Shown here piece after piece: positions 25,401 to 40,400 of a stretch of 64,000 nt of DNA. A program made the translations under genes and the position numbers. The stretch's first letter is position 1. Each line of letters begins with the position of its first letter. Source of the DNA: VRUE01 sp963703175 (GTDB lineage: Bacteria; Actinomycetota; Thermoleophilia; Solirubrobacterales; 70-9); the NCBI GenBank assembly GCA_963703175.1, contig OY969794.1, forward strand, positions 2,232,001-2,296,000, given 5' to 3'. Under the pieces are notes generated by a model. The model searched no databases and had not been told where the DNA came from. It was given only the letters and a program-made list of their open reading frames with translations.

Positions 25401-28400
25401 GCCGAGGCTGCAGGCAAAGCAACCGAAGAGACCCTTAAGGCAATCCAACAATGGCTAGCCGATGAGTCAAAGGCAGACCTTCGCCTGGCGCTGATCACCG
25501 AAGGCGCGATGGCAGCAAGTGAAGGCGAGTCACCTGACCCCGCCTCCTCTGCCGTTTGGGGTCTCCTGCGCTCAGCCCAATCAGAGCACCCCACTCGCTT
25601 TGCCCTGATTGACACAGACGGCAGTGAGGCATCCCAAGCGGCGCTTGCCTCAGCACTTGCCCTGGGAGAAGAGGAGCCCCAACTTGCCCTGCGCGAGGGA
25701 GTGCCCTCTGCGCCTCGCCTCACCCGCGCCAAGGCAAGCGATGGCGATGGCACGGTGGCAATAGACCCCGAGCGCACCGTTCTGATCAGCGGCGGGACCG
25801 GTGGCCTCGGTGCCCTCACTGCCAGCCACCTAGTTAAAGAGCACAAGGCAGCGCACCTGCTCTTGGTCAGCAGAAGTGGTCCCGATGCTGAGGGTGCCTC
25901 GGAGCTGCAAGGGGAGCTGGAGCACCTCGGAGCCGAGGTCCAGATCGCCGCCTGCGATGTCTCTGACCGCAAAGCCCTAAAGAAGCTCCTCACCGGGGTC
26001 CCCAAAGCCCACCCACTCGGCGCCGTCATCCACTGCGCCGGAGTCCTCTCTGATGCCACCGTCGAGACCCTCAGCGCCGAGCAGGTAGAGCAGGTCTTCG
26101 CTCCCAAGGTCAACGCCGCCCAAAACCTCCATGAGCTGACCAAAGAGGCAGACCTCACCGCCTTTGTCCTCTTCTCTTCAGCGGCAGGCACCCTCGGTGG
26201 TCCCGGTCAAGCCAACTACGCCGCCGCCAACGTCTACCTCGATGCCTTGGCCCAAAAGCGCCAAGCAGAAGGCCTGGCGGCTACTTCGATCGCCTGGGGC
26301 CTGTGGCAGCGCGAGGGAGCGATGACATCGGGTCTCAACGAGGCCGACATCGCACGGATGCGCCGGGCGGGCTTTGAAGCGCTCACTGATGAGGGGGGAC
26401 TGGCTCACTTAGACGCGGCGATCGCCAGCGATAGGGCAATAGCCCTAGCGCTGGCGCTGAACACCGCCGGCCTCAGGTCCCTGGCCTCAACCGGCGCCCT
26501 ACCGCCGATCTTCAGCAGCCTCATCCGCGCCCCAAGGCGCCGCAGTGCCGCCTCTGGCTCACTGGCGACAAAGCTCGCGTCCCTGCCCGAGGCAGAGCAC
26601 CAGGGCTTGGTCCTCAACCTGGTACGAGCAGAGGTAGCGACAGTTCTCGGTTACTCCTCATCGGCGGAGATCGAACCCGAGCGGGCCTTCCAAGAGCTCG
26701 GCTTTGATTCGCTCGCCGCGGTCGAGCTGCGCAACCGCCTCAACGCGATCGCCGGTTTGCGCCTCACTGCAACCGTCGTCTTTGACTACCCGAGCGCGAT
26801 GGCTCTTGCAGAGCATCTGCTGGACGAGGCAACCGCGGCCGGTGGGGCTCGGCAGGTCGCCGTCCGTGCCCAGGCAAGCGAGGAGCCGATCGCGATCGTC
26901 GGCATGGCCTGCCGCTACCCAGGCGGGGTCAGCTCTCCCGAGGAGCTTTGGCAACTGGTCGCCGAAGGACGCGACGGCATCTCCGAGTTCCCCACCGACC
27001 GCGGCTGGGACATCGAGCGCCTCTATGACCCCGACCCCGAACACGAGGGGACCAGCTACGCGCGAGAGGGCGGCTTCCTCGCCGGCGCAGACAGGTTTGA
27101 CCCCGAGTTCTTTGGCATCTCCCCACGCGAGGCGCTCGTTACCGATCCCCAGCAGCGGCTGCTGCTCGAATCCTGTTGGGAGGCGCTTGAAGACGCCGGT
27201 ATCGACCCAGCCGGGCTGAAGAAGACGATGACCGGCGTCTTTGCTGGGGTCATGTACCAGGACTACGGGGCGACTCCGGGTATGAGCTCGAGCATCGTCT
27301 CAGGCCGCATCGCCTACACGCTCGGACTAGAGGGCCCGGCAATCACCATCGACACCGCCTGCTCCTCCTCGCTGGTCGCCATGCACCTGGCTTCGCAAGC
27401 TCTGAGAGGCGGCGAGTGCACCCTGGCCCTCGCCGGCGGTGTCACCACCCTTGCCACTCCAAGCGTCTTCACAGAGTTCAGCCGCCAAAGGGGCCTAGCC
27501 CCCGATGGGCGCTCAAAGTCCTTCGCCGAGGCAGCCGACGGAGTCGCCTGGGCAGAGGGAGTCGGAGTGCTCGTCTTGGAGCGGCTCTCAGAGGCCAAGC
27601 GAAACGGCCACCCAATCCTCGCCACGATCAAGGGCTCTGCCGTAAACCAAGACGGTGCCTCCAACGGACTCACCGCACCCAACGGACCATCACAAGAGCG
27701 CGTCATCCGCCAGGCCTTGGCCAACGCCCGCCTGACGCCGCAGGACGTAGACGCAGTCGAGGGCCACGGCACCGGCACCACCCTCGGTGACCCGATCGAG
27801 GCCGGAGCCCTGCTTGCCACCTACGGCCAAGATCGCGATCAGCCACTGCGCCTCGGTTCGATCAAGTCAAACATCGGCCACACCCAGGCGGCCGCAGGGG
27901 TCGCCGGCGTGATCAAGATGACCGAGGCGATGCGGCGGGGCCTCTTGCCAAAGACGCTGCACGTCGATTCGCCCTCCTCCAAGGTTGACTGGGAGGCGGG
28001 GGAGATCGAGCTCTTGAGCGAGCAGGTGCCCTGGGAGGCAAACGGAGGACCCCGCAGAGCCGGCGTCTCTTCCTTCGGTATCAGCGGCACTAACGCCCAC
28101 GTGATCTTGGAGCAGGCGCCTGCGGCTGAGCCGCGCGCAAGCGAGTTGAGTAAAGGCGGGCACGGGGGAGGGGCATCCGCAACCCGGCCTCTCCCCGGCC
28201 CGGTTCCCGTTGCCCTTTCGGCAAAAGCCGAGCTCGCTCTAGCTGAGGCCGCTGAGCGCCTTGTCGCTCACCTGACTGCGAACCCCGAGCTCGACACCAC
28301 CGACCTGGCTTACTCCCTAACCACAACCCGCTCGGCCTTTGAGCACAGAGCAGTTGTGCTGGGAGCAGACCGCGATCAGCTGCTCGCCTCCCTCACCGCC

Positions 28401-31400
28401 CTTGCCAACGGCGATCCCACCCCCAACCTCCTCAGCGCTAAAGCAAAAGACGGCAAGCTCGCCTACCTCTTCACCGGCCAGGGCTCCCAGCGCCTCGGCA
28501 TGGGCAAGGAGCTCTATGAGGCAGACGCCAACTTCCGCACTGCCTTCGATGCCGTCTGCGAGCAACTCGACCAACACCTGGAGACACCGCTCAAAGAGAT
28601 CGTCTTCGCCAAGGGCAAAAAGGCAGCGGCGCTTTTAGAGGACACCACCTACGCCCAGCCGGCCCTGTTTGCGATCGAGGTTGCTCTCTATAGAGCGCTC
28701 GCAGAGTTTGGTCTGAGCCCCGACGTCCTAACCGGCCACTCGATCGGCGAGATCGCCGCCGCTCACATCAGTGGCGTATTCGACCTGGTTGACGCAGCAA
28801 AGCTGGTAGCGGCAAGGGGTCGCCTGATGGGCGCCCTTCCCGCCGGCGGGGCGATGGCGGCGATCGAGGCCACCGAGCAAGAGGTCGCCGAGTCGATCGC
28901 CGGCAAAGAGGACGAGGTATCGATCGCCGCGATCAACGGCCCCAGCTCGACTGTCATCTCAGGAGCAGAGGAAGCGGTTGAAGCGATCCGCACCGAGTGG
29001 GAGGAGCAGGGACGAAAGACCAAACGCCTCGCCGTCTCCCACGCCTTCCACTCACCCTTGATGGAGCCGATGCTGGCCGAGTTCTCCGAGGTAGCCAACT
29101 CCCTCACCTACAACGAGCCCGAAATTGCCCTGATCTCCAACCTAAGCGGCGAGCCGCTCAGCGCCGAGCAAGCAACCGACCCCGCCTACTGGGTCGACCA
29201 CGTGCGAGCGCCGGTGCGCTTTGCCGATGCGATCGCCACCCTCAAGGCACAGGGCACCAGCACCTACCTAGAGCTAGGTCCTGACCCGGTCCTCTGCGCG
29301 ATGGCCCGCGAGTGCCTCGGTGAGGAACAAGGCAACGCCGCCTTTGTCTCAACCCTGCGCGAGGGCCGCGTCGAGGCTGAGGCGATCTCAACTGCGATCG
29401 CCGGCGCTCACGTCGCCGGAGCAAGGCTCGACTGGGAGGCCTTCTTCAAGGGGACCGGGGCCAAGCGAGTGTCGCTGCCGACCTATCCGTTTCAGCGCGA
29501 GCGGTATTGGTTGGACTCCGCCGCCGGCAGCGGCGATGCCAGCGCGATCGGGCTGATCGCCGCCGACCATCCTCTCTTGGGAGCGACGATCGAAGCTCCG
29601 AGCGGCGACGGCCTGACCCTCACCGGCCGCCTTTCGCTTTCCACCCATCCATGGCTCGCCGACCACGTCGTCGCCGAGGCGATTCTCCTGCCCGGCACCG
29701 CTTTCCTTGAGCTGGCGCTGCGTGCCGCCGAGCAGGTCGGTGCTGAGACCGTCGAGGAGCTGACCCTGCAGGCGCCGTTGGTATTGCCCGAGCCAGGAGC
29801 GGTAGCGATCCAGGTATCGGTCTCCGGCCCGACAGAGCACGGCAGCCGCGAGATCGCGATCCACTCCCGCCCCGAGGGTGAGGACGGGGAGTGGGCGCTG
29901 AACGCAAGCGGCACTCTCTCCAAGCAAGCGCCGACTCCCGCCGACCCCCTTGACACCTGGCCCCCACAAGGAGCAGAGCCCCTGCAGGTCGAGTACCTCT
30001 ATGACGTCCTCGCCGAGCACGGCCTCCAATACGGCCCTGCCTTCCAAGGGCTCACCGCAGCCTGGAAGGACGCCGAGCAGATCTACGCCGAGGTCTCTTT
30101 GCCCGAGCAGCAAGCCCAAGAAGCAGAGCGCTTTGGATTGCACCCGGCCCTGCTTGACAGCGCCCTGCACGCGATCGCCCTTGCAACTGAGGACTCAGGC
30201 GAGCTAAAGCTGCCCTTCGCCTGGAGCGGGGTCAGCTTGCAAGCAGAGGGTGCCAAGGAGCTGCGGGTATGCCTCACGCTCCAGGGAGACTCAATCGCCC
30301 TGCAGATAGCCAATGGCTCCGGCGCCCCGCTGGCAAGCGTCGAGGCCTTGGCAATGCGAGCGCTCGATCCCTCTCAGCTGCGCAGCACAAAGTCACGCGG
30401 CAGCGGCCTGCTGGGCATCGAGTGGACCGAGGCCCAGCTCCCAGAGCACACCGACGCCCCAGCTGAGGTCGAGACCCTGCATTGCGAGATCGACAGCGAA
30501 CTGGGCAGTGCCGAGGCTGCAGGCAAAGCAACCGAAGAGGCCCTTAAGGCAATCCAACAATGGCTAGCCGATGAGTCAAAGGCAGACCTTCGCCTGGCGC
30601 TGATCACCGAAGGCGCGATGGCAGCAAGTGAAGGCGAGTCACCTGACCCCGCCTCCTCTGCCGTTTGGGGTCTCCTCCGCTCGGCCCAATCAGAGCACCC
30701 CGGTCGCTTTGCCCTGATTGACACCGACGGCAGTGAGGCATCCCAAGCGGCGCTTGCCTCGGCACTAGCCCTTGGAGCCGAAGAGCCCCAACTTGCTCTG
30801 CGCGAGGGAGTTGCCCTTCTGCCAAGGGCAACAGTGGCAAAAGACACAGAGGATTCACTGATCCCACCAGCGGCTCCATGGCACCTAGACGCCCTAAAGC
30901 GCGGGACCCTGGAGAGCCTCACCCTCACCCCAAGCCCACTAGAGCCCCTGGGCCCAACCGAGGTAAGGGTCCAGATGCAGGCTGCAGGCCTCAACTTCCG
31001 CGATGTCCTCGTGGCACTGGGCCTCTACCCAGGCAAGGCCTCGATCGGCGGCGAGGGAGCAGGCGTAGTCATCGAGACCGGCCCCGACGTAGAGGACCTG
31101 ACCCCAGGCGAGCGCGTCATGGGCCTGATTCCCGACGCCTTCGGCCCGCTGGCCACAACCGAGTGCGACTACCTCACCCCTATCCCCGAGAGCTGGTCCT
31201 TCGAGCAGGCGGCCGCGATGCCGATCGTCTTCGCCACTGCCTATTACGGCCTGATCGACCTGGCAGGGCTAAAGGCAGGCGAGAGGGTCCTGATCCACGC
31301 CGGCGCAGGCGGGGTCGGCATGGCCGCAATCCAGATCGCCCAACACACTGGCGCCGAGGTCTTCGCCACCGCCAGCCCCTCCAAGTGGGATGTCCTAAAA

Positions 31401-34400
31401 GAGGCGGGCCTCGATGAAGACCACATCGCTTCCTCCAGGGACCTGGAGTTCAAAGACAAGTTCCTCAAGACCACAGAAGGCAAAGGCCTAGACGTAGTCC
31501 TAAACGCCCTCGCCGGTGAGTTCATCGACGCCTCCCTTGCCCTCTTGCCAAACGGCGGCCGCTTCTTGGAGATGGGCAAGACCGATATGCGCGATGCCGG
31601 ACAGGTAAGTGCCGACCACCCCGGCACCAGCTACCTGCTCTTCGACATGACCGAAGCTGGTCCGGCCCGAACCGGGGAGATCCTCACCGAGGTCGCAGGA
31701 CTGTTTGAGGATGGCGTCTTTAACCACTCCCCGATCACCGCTTGGGACATGCGCAATGCCCCACAAGCCTTCCGCCACCTCAGGGAGGGCCAAAACATCG
31801 GCAAGGTCATACTGACGCTGCCCAAGGGCATCGACCCCGAGCGCACCACCTTGATCACCGGTGCAACTGGAGGTCTTGGAGCACTCACTGCCCGCCACCT
31901 AGTTAAAGAGCACAAGGCAGCGCACCTGCTCTTGGTCAGCAGAAGCGGTCTAGAGGCCAAAGGCGCAAAAGAGCTCCAAGGAGAGCTGGAGGAGCTCGGA
32001 GCCCAGACGACGATCGCCGCTTGTGATGTCGCCGATCGCAAAGCACTGAAGAAGCTGCTCACCCAGGTCCCAAAAGAGCACCCATTGGGAGCCGTCATCC
32101 ACTGCGCCGGAGTCCTCTCCGATGGCACCGTCGAGACCCTCAGCGCCGCGCAGCTCCAAGGAGTCTTTGCCCCCAAGGTCAATGCCGCCCAAAACCTCCA
32201 TGAGCTGACCAAAGACCAAGACCTCACCGCCTTTGTCCTCTTCTCCTCAGCAGCGGGAACCCTCGGCGGCCCCGGCCAAGCCAACTACGCCGCCGCCAAC
32301 GTCTACCTCGATGCCTTGGCCCAAAAGCGCCAGGCAGAAGGCCTGGCGGCTACTTCAATCGCCTGGGGCCTGTGGCAGCGCGAGGGAGCGATGACATCGG
32401 GCTTAAGCGAAGCCGACATCGCGCGGATGCGCCGCAGCGGCATGCAGCCGATCGCCGATCAGCAAGGCCTTGATCTCTTTGACGCCGCGATCGGCGCCGA
32501 TCGCCCCCAAGCGCTTGCACTCCCCCTCGATACCGCCGGCCTGCGCTCAGCTGCCTCAGCCGGTTCCCTGCCACCGCTTCTCAGCAGCCTCATCCGCACG
32601 CCCAAACGCCGCAGCGCTGCTTCGGGATCACTTGCCACAAAGCTCGCCTCGCTGCCGGAGGCCGAGCAGGAGGCCTATGTCCTTGACCTGGTCAGGAGCG
32701 AAGTGGCGATGATTCTCGGTCATACCTCCGCGCCGGAGATTGAGCCGAGCAAGGCCTTCAAGGAACTCGGCTTTGACTCGCTTGCATCGGTTGAGTTGCG
32801 CAACCGGCTGAATACGGTGAGCGGATTGCGCTTGGCGGCAACGGCCGTCTTTGACTATCCGAGCACCACGGCCCTTGCAGAGCACCTGCTAAACGCGGCA
32901 ACCGCGAGCGGCGGGGCCAAGCAGCTGACCGTCAGATCCCAGGCAAGCGAGGAGCCAATCGCGATCCTCGGCATGGCCTGCCGCTACCCGGGCGGAGTCA
33001 GTTCTCCCGAGGAGCTCTGGCAACTGGTCGCCGAGGGCCGCGACGCGATCTCCGGGTTCCCCCTCGACCGTGGTTGGGACCCGGAGCGCCTCTATGACCC
33101 CGACCCCGAGCACCCCGGCACCAGCTACGCTCGAGAGGGCGGCTTCGTTGCCGACGCAGCCGACTTCGACGCCGAGTTCTTCGGCATCTCCCCACGCGAG
33201 GCGCTGGCGATGGATCCCCAGCAGCGCCTCTTGCTGGAGTCCTGCTGGGAGGCGCTGGAGCACGCCGGGATCGATCCCACCTCGCTCAGAGGCGAGCCCG
33301 CCGGGGTCTTCGCCGGCCTGATCCACCAGGGCTACGCAGCCAATGTGGGAGCCAACAGGGAGATCGAGGGCTATCAGGCAACTGGGGACACCTCCAGCGT
33401 TGCTTCAGGGCGCGTCGCCTACACCCTCGGACTAGAGGGACCGGCAATCACAATCGACACCGCTTGCTCCTCCTCGCTGGTCGCCATGCACCTGGCCTGC
33501 CAAGCTCTGAGGGGAGGGGAGTGCACCATGGCCCTCGCCGGCGGCGTCACCACCCTCGCCACCCCAGGCGTCTTTGTCGAGTTCAGCCGCCAAAGGGGAC
33601 TAGCCCCCGATGGGCGCTCGAAGTCCTTCGCCGAGGCCGCTAACGGCGTCGCCTGGTCAGAGGGGGTCGGAGTGCTCGTCTTGGAGCGGCTCTCAGAGGC
33701 CAAGCGAAACGGCCACCCGATCCTGGCCTTGCTCAAAGGCTCGGCGGTAAACCAAGACGGTGCCTCTAATGGCCTGACTGCACCGAACGGACCCTCTCAA
33801 GAGCGCGTCATCCGCCAGGCCCTGGCAAACGCCCGCCTTGAGCCCAAAGACATAGACGCAGTCGAGGGCCACGGCACCGGCACCACCCTCGGTGACCCGA
33901 TCGAGGCGGGGGCACTGCTCGCCACCTACGGCCAAGACCGAGAGGAGCCACTGAAGCTCGGCTCGATCAAGTCCAACATCGGCCACACCCAGGCGGCAGC
34001 GGGAGTAGCCGGCGTGATCAAGATGACCGAGGCGATGCGGCGGGGCCTCTTGCCAAAGACGCTGCACGTAGATGCGCCCTCCTCCAAGGTTGACTGGGAG
34101 GTGGGGGAGATCGAGCTCTTGAGCGAGCAGATGTCCTGGGAGCCCGACGGCCACCCCCGCAGAGCCGGCGTCTCCTCCTTTGGCATCAGCGGTACTAACG
34201 CACATGTGATCTTGGAGGAAGCGCCTGCGGCCCAGGCGGTTCCTGCGACCGAGGCTCTCGATGGACCGATCCCGATCGTCCTCTCAGCCAAAGCAGAGCC
34301 CGCCTTGGCGCAAGCGGCGCAGCGCCTCACAACCCACCTAAAGGCCAACCCAGACCTAGACCCAACCGACCTCGCCTACTCGCTCGCCACAACCCGCTCT

Positions 34401-37400
34401 GCCTTTGAGCACAGAGCAGTTGTGCTGGGAGCAGACCGCGATCAGCTGCTCGCCTCCCTAAGCGCCCTGGCCAAAGACGAAGACGCCCCCACCCTAGCCC
34501 GCGGCCATGCCCGCACAGAGCAAAAGCCGCTCTTCCTCTTCCCCGGACAAGGAGCCCAAGCCCAGGGCATGGCCTTGGGCCTACTTGAGTCCTCACCAGC
34601 CTTCGCCGAGCAGATGGCAGCCTGTGAGCAGGCACTGGCCCCACACGTGCAGTGGTCCCTGACCGAGGTCCTAAGGGACCCCGAGGCAAACTGGCTGGAT
34701 CGCCTCGACATAGTCCAACCGGCGCTCTTCTCGGTGATGGTCTCCCTAGCGAGGCTTTGGCAAAAAGCAGGGGTGAAGCCAACAGCACTAGTCGGCCACT
34801 CTCAAGGGGAGATCGCCGCCGCCCATATCGCTGGTGCGCTCTCTTTGGAGGACGCCGCCCTGATCATCGCCAAGCGCGGCCAGGCGATGGCAAAGATCGC
34901 CGGCAAGGGAGGAATGCTCTCGGTCTCCCTAACCCCAAAGCAGCTCCCCCCCTATACCGAGCCCTACGGAGAGCGCGTCTCCCTGGCGGCAATCAACGGC
35001 CCCTCATCGCTGGTCCTCTCCGGGGACCCACAAGCCTTAAAAGAGATCCAAAGCTCTTGTGAGGCAGAGGGCATAAGAGCCCAAGCGATAGCCGTCGATT
35101 ACGCCGCCCACTCGGCCCAGATCGAGGAGCTAGAGACAGAGCTCCTAGAGGCCTTCTCACCGATCTCCCCCCAGGCCACCCAGATTCCCCTTCACTCCAC
35201 GGTCACCGGAGAGCCGATCGATGGCACCGAGCTCGGTCCCTCCTACTGGTATCGCAACCTCAGACAGACGGTGCTCTTGGAGCCGGTACTGCGCTCCCTG
35301 CTTAGCGCAGGGAGCCGTGCCTTGATCGAGATCGGCCCCCATCCCGTCCTTGCCTTCGGCGTCCAAGAAACGATCGAGGACGTCCTCGACGATCCAAGCG
35401 AGGCGATCTTGCTCGCCACCTTGCACCGTGAGGAGGACGAAGGCGCCCGCTTTGGCCTCTCATTGGCCGAAGCCCATGCCAAGGGCATTGAGCTTGACTG
35501 GGAGACCTTCTTCAAAGGCACCGGGGCCAAGCGGGTGCCGCTACCCACCTATCCGTTTCAGCGTTCTCGTTATTGGCTGGATTCCAGTGGGGGCGCGGGA
35601 GATCTCGGTGCCGCCGGCCTGGGCAATCTGGAGCACCCGTTGGTTGTGGCGGCGATCGAGGATCCGAGCGACGGCGGCCTCACGCTCACCGGGCGCCTCT
35701 CCTTGCAGACCCATCCATGGCTCGCCGACCACGTCGTCGCCGAGGCGATTCTCCTGCCCGGCACCGCTTTCCTTGAGCTGGCGCTGCGTGCCGCCGAGCA
35801 GGTCGGTGCTGAGACCGTCGAGGAGCTGACCCTGCAGGCGCCGTTGGTATTGCCCGAGCCAGGAGCGGTAGCGATCCAGGTATCGGTCTCCGGCCCGACA
35901 GAGCACGGCAGCCGCGAGATCGCGATCCACTCCCGCCCCGAGGGTGAGGACGGGGAGTGGGCGCTGAACGCAAGCGGCACTCTCTCCAAGCAAGCGCCGA
36001 CTCCCGCCGACCCCCTTGACACCTGGCCCCCACAAGGAGCAGAGCCCCTGCAGGTCGAGTACCTCTATGACGTCCTCGCCGAGCACGGCCTCCAATACGG
36101 CCCTGCCTTCCAAGGGCTCACCGCAGCCTGGAAGGACGCCGAGCAGATCTACGCCGAGGTCTCTTTGCCCGAGCAGCAAGCCCAAGAAGCAGAGCGCTTT
36201 GGATTGCACCCGGCCCTGCTTGACAGCGCCCTGCACGCGATCGCCCTTGCAACTGAGGACTCAGGCGAGCTAAAGCTGCCCTTCGCCTGGAGCGGGGTCA
36301 GCTTGCAAGCAGAGGGTGCCAAGGAGCTGCGGGTATGCCTCACGCTCCAGGGAGACTCAATCGCCCTGCAGATAGCCAATGGCTCCGGCGCCCCGCTGGC
36401 AAGCGTCGAGGCCTTGGCAATGCGAGCGCTCGATCCCTCTCAGCTGCGCAGCACAAAGTCACGCGGCAGCGGCCTGCTGGGCATCGAGTGGACCGAGGCC
36501 CAGCTCCCAGAGCACACCGACGCCCCAGCTGAGGTCGAGACCCTGCATTGCGAGATCGACAGCGAACTGGGCAGTGCCGAGGCTGCAGGCAAAGCAACCG
36601 AAGAGGCCCTTAAGGCAATCCAACAATGGCTAGCCGATGAGTCAAAGGCAGACCTTCGCCTGGCGCTGATCACCGAAGGCGCGATGGCAGCAAGTGAAGG
36701 CGAGTCACCTGACCCCGCCTCCTCTGCCGTTTGGGGTCTCCTCCGCTCGGCCCAATCAGAGCACCCCGGTCGCTTTGCCCTGATTGACACCGACGGCAGT
36801 GAGGCATCCCAAGCGGCGCTTGCCTCGGCACTAGCCCTTGGAGCCGAAGAGCCCCAACTTGCTCTGCGCGAGGGAGTGGCGTTTGCGCCCCGCCTCGCCC
36901 GTGTCAAGGCAAGCGATGGCGATGGCGAGGTGGCAATAGACCCCGAGCGCACCACCTTGATCACCGGTGCAACTGGAGGCCTTGGAGCACTCACTGCCCG
37001 CCACCTAGTTAAAGAGCACAAGGCAGCGCACCTGCTCTTGGTCAGCAGAAGCGGTCTAGAGGCCAAAGGCGCAAAAGAGCTCCAAGGAGAGCTTGAGGAG
37101 CTCGGAGCCCAGGTCCAGATCGCCGCTTGTGACGTCGCCGATCGCAAAGCGCTGAAGAAGCTGCTCACCCAGGTCCCAAAAGAGCACCCATTGGGAGCCG
37201 TCATCCACTGCGCCGGGGTTCTCTCCGATGGCACCGTCGAGACCCTCAGCGCCGCGCAGGTAGAGCAGGTCTTTGCCCCCAAGGTCAACGCCGCCCAAAA
37301 CCTGCATGAGCTGACCAAAGACCAAGACCTCACCGCCTTTGTCCTCTTCTCCTCAGCAGCGGGAACCCTCGGTGGTCCCGGCCAAGCCAACTACGCCGCC

Positions 37401-40400
37401 GCCAACGTCTTCCTCGACGCCCTCGCTCAGAAGCGCCAAGCAGAAGGCCTGGCGGCCACATCGATCGCCTGGGGCCTGTGGCAGCGCGAGGGCATGGGCT
37501 CGGGCTTAAGCGAAGCCGACATCGCGCGGATGCGCCGCAGCGCCATGCAGCCGATTGCCGATCAGCAGGGCCTCGATCTCTTTGACGCCGCAATAGGCGC
37601 CGATCGCCCCCAAGCCCTAGCGCTCCCCCTCGACACCGCTGGCCTCAGGTCCCTTGCATCAACCGGTGCCCTACCGCCGATCTTCAGCAGCCTCATCCGC
37701 ACCCCCAGGCGCCGCAGCGCCGCCTCTGGCTCGCTGGCGACAAAGCTCTCCTCGCTACCCGAGTCAGAGCACCAAGAGCATGTTCGCGATCTGGTCAGAG
37801 CCGAGGTGGCAGCGGTCCTCGGTTACTCCTCATCGGCGCAGATCGAACCAGAGCGGGCCTTCCAGGAGCTCGGCTTTGACTCGCTCGCCGCAGTCGAGCT
37901 ACGCAACCGCCTCAGCGCGATCGCCGGCTTGCGCCTCACTGCAACCGTCGTCTTTGACTACCCGAGCGCGATGGCCCTTGCAGAGCATCTGCTGGAGGAG
38001 GCAACCGCAGCCGGCGGGGCTCGGCAGGTAGCCGTCAGAGCCCAGGCAAGCGAGGAGCCGATCGCGATCGTCGGTATGGCTTGCCGCTACCCGGGCGGGG
38101 TCTCATCCCCCGAGGAGCTTTGGCAACTGGTCGCCGAGGGCCGCGATGCGATCTCCGGCTTCCCCACCGACCGTGGTTGGGACATAGGGCGCCTCTATGA
38201 CCCCGACCCCGAGCACGAGGGGACCTCCTACACGCGCGAGGGCGGCTTCCTCGCCGGCGCAGCCGACTTCGACCCCGAGTTCTTCGGCATCTCCCCACGC
38301 GAGGCGCTGGCGACCGATCCCCAACAAAGGCTTTTGCTCGAATCCTGTTGGGAGGCGCTTGAAGACGCCGGTATCGACCCAGCCGCGCTGAAGAAGACGA
38401 TGACCGGCGTCTTTGCCGGGGTCATGTATCAGGACTACGGGCCGGCGGCAGGGACGACCCAGAGCATCGTCTCGGGCCGCGTCGCCTACACCCTCGGACT
38501 AGAGGGACCGGCAATCACAATCGACACCGCTTGCTCCTCCTCGCTGGTCGCCATGCACCTGGCCTGCCAAGCTCTGAGGGGAGGGGAGTGCACCATGGCC
38601 CTCGCCGGCGGCGTCACCACCCTCGCCACCCCAGGCGTCTTTGTCGAGTTCAGCCGCCAAAGGGGACTAGCCCCCGATGGGCGCTCGAAGTCCTTCGCCG
38701 AGGCCGCTAACGGCGTCGCCTGGTCAGAGGGGGTCGGAGTGCTCGTCTTGGAGCGGCTCTCAGAGGCCAAGCGAAACGGCCACCCGATCCTGGCCTTGCT
38801 CAAAGGCTCGGCGGTAAACCAAGACGGTGCCTCTAATGGCCTGACTGCACCGAACGGACCCTCTCAAGAGCGCGTCATCCGCCAGGCCCTGGCAAACGCC
38901 CGCCTTGAGCCCAAAGACATAGACGCAGTCGAGGGCCACGGCACCGGCACCACCCTCGGTGACCCGATCGAGGCGGGGGCACTGCTCGCCACCTACGGCC
39001 AAGACCGAGAGGAGCCACTGAAGCTCGGCTCGATCAAGTCCAACATCGGCCACACCCAGGCGGCAGCGGGAGTAGCCGGCGTGATCAAGATGACCGAGGC
39101 GATGCGGCGGGGCCTCTTGCCAAAGACGCTGCACGTAGATGCGCCCTCCTCCAAGGTTGACTGGGAGGTGGGGGAGATCGAGCTCTTGAGCGAGCCGCTC
39201 GAGTGGGAGCCCGACGGCCACCCCCGCAGAGCCGGCGTCTCCTCCTTTGGCATCAGCGGTACTAACGCACATGTGATCTTGGAGGAAGCGCCTGCGGCCC
39301 AGGCGGTTCCTGCGACCGAGGCTCTCGATGGACCGATCCCGATCGTCCTCTCAGCCAAAGCAGAGTCCGCCCTAGCGCAAGCCGCCGAGCGCCTCACAAC
39401 CCACCTAAAGGCCAACCCAGGCCTAGACCCAACCGACCTCGCCTACTCGCTTGCGACAACGCGTTCGGCCTTTGAGCACAGAGCAGTTGTGCTGGGAGCA
39501 GACCGCGATCAGCTGCTCGCCTCCCTAAGCGCCCTGGCCAAAGACGAAGACGCCCCCACCCTAGCCCGCGGCCATGCCCGCACAGAGCAAAAGCCGCTCT
39601 TCCTCTTCCCCGGACAAGGAGCCCAAGCCCAGGGCATGGCCTTGGGCCTACTTGAGTCCTCACCAGCCTTCGCCGAGCAGATGGCAGCCTGTGAGCAGGC
39701 ACTGGCCCCACACGTGCAGTGGTCCCTGACCGAGGTCCTAAGGGACCCCGAGGCAAACTGGCTGGATCGCCTCGACATAGTCCAACCGGCGCTCTTCTCG
39801 GTGATGGTCTCCCTAGCGAGGCTTTGGCAAAAAGCAGGGGTGAAGCCAACAGCACTAGTCGGCCACTCTCAAGGGGAGATCGCCGCCGCCCATATCGCTG
39901 GTGCGCTCTCTTTGGAGGACGCCGCCCTGATCATCGCCAAGCGCGGCCAGGCGATGGCAAAGATCGCCGGCAAGGGAGGAATGCTCTCGGTCTCCCTAAC
40001 CCCAAAGCAGCTCCCCCCCTATACCGAGCCCTACGGAGAGCGCGTCTCCCTGGCGGCAATCAACGGCCCCTCATCGCTGGTCCTCTCCGGGGACCCCCAA
40101 GCCTTAAAAGAGATTCAAAGCTCTTGTGAGGCAGAGGGCATAAGAGCCCAAGCGATAGCCGTCGATTACGCCGCCCACTCGGCCCAGATCGAGGAGCTAG
40201 AGACAGAGCTCCTAGAGGCCTTCTCACCGATCTCCCCCCAGGCCACCCAGATCCCCCTTCACTCCACGGTCACCGGAGAGCCGATCGATGGCACCGAGCT
40301 CGGTCCCTCCTACTGGTATCGCAACCTCAGACAGACGGTGCTCTTGGAGCCGGTGCTGCGCTCCCTGCTTAGCGCAGGGAGCCGTGCCTTGATCGAGATC

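Noticed and set aside
25775..25800. KR5 altered nucleotide loop (SGGTGGLG) as a sign of inactivity
   Set aside because: The Gly pattern is intact, GGTGGLG is common in active KRs, and Tyr 26217 with its Asn is present.
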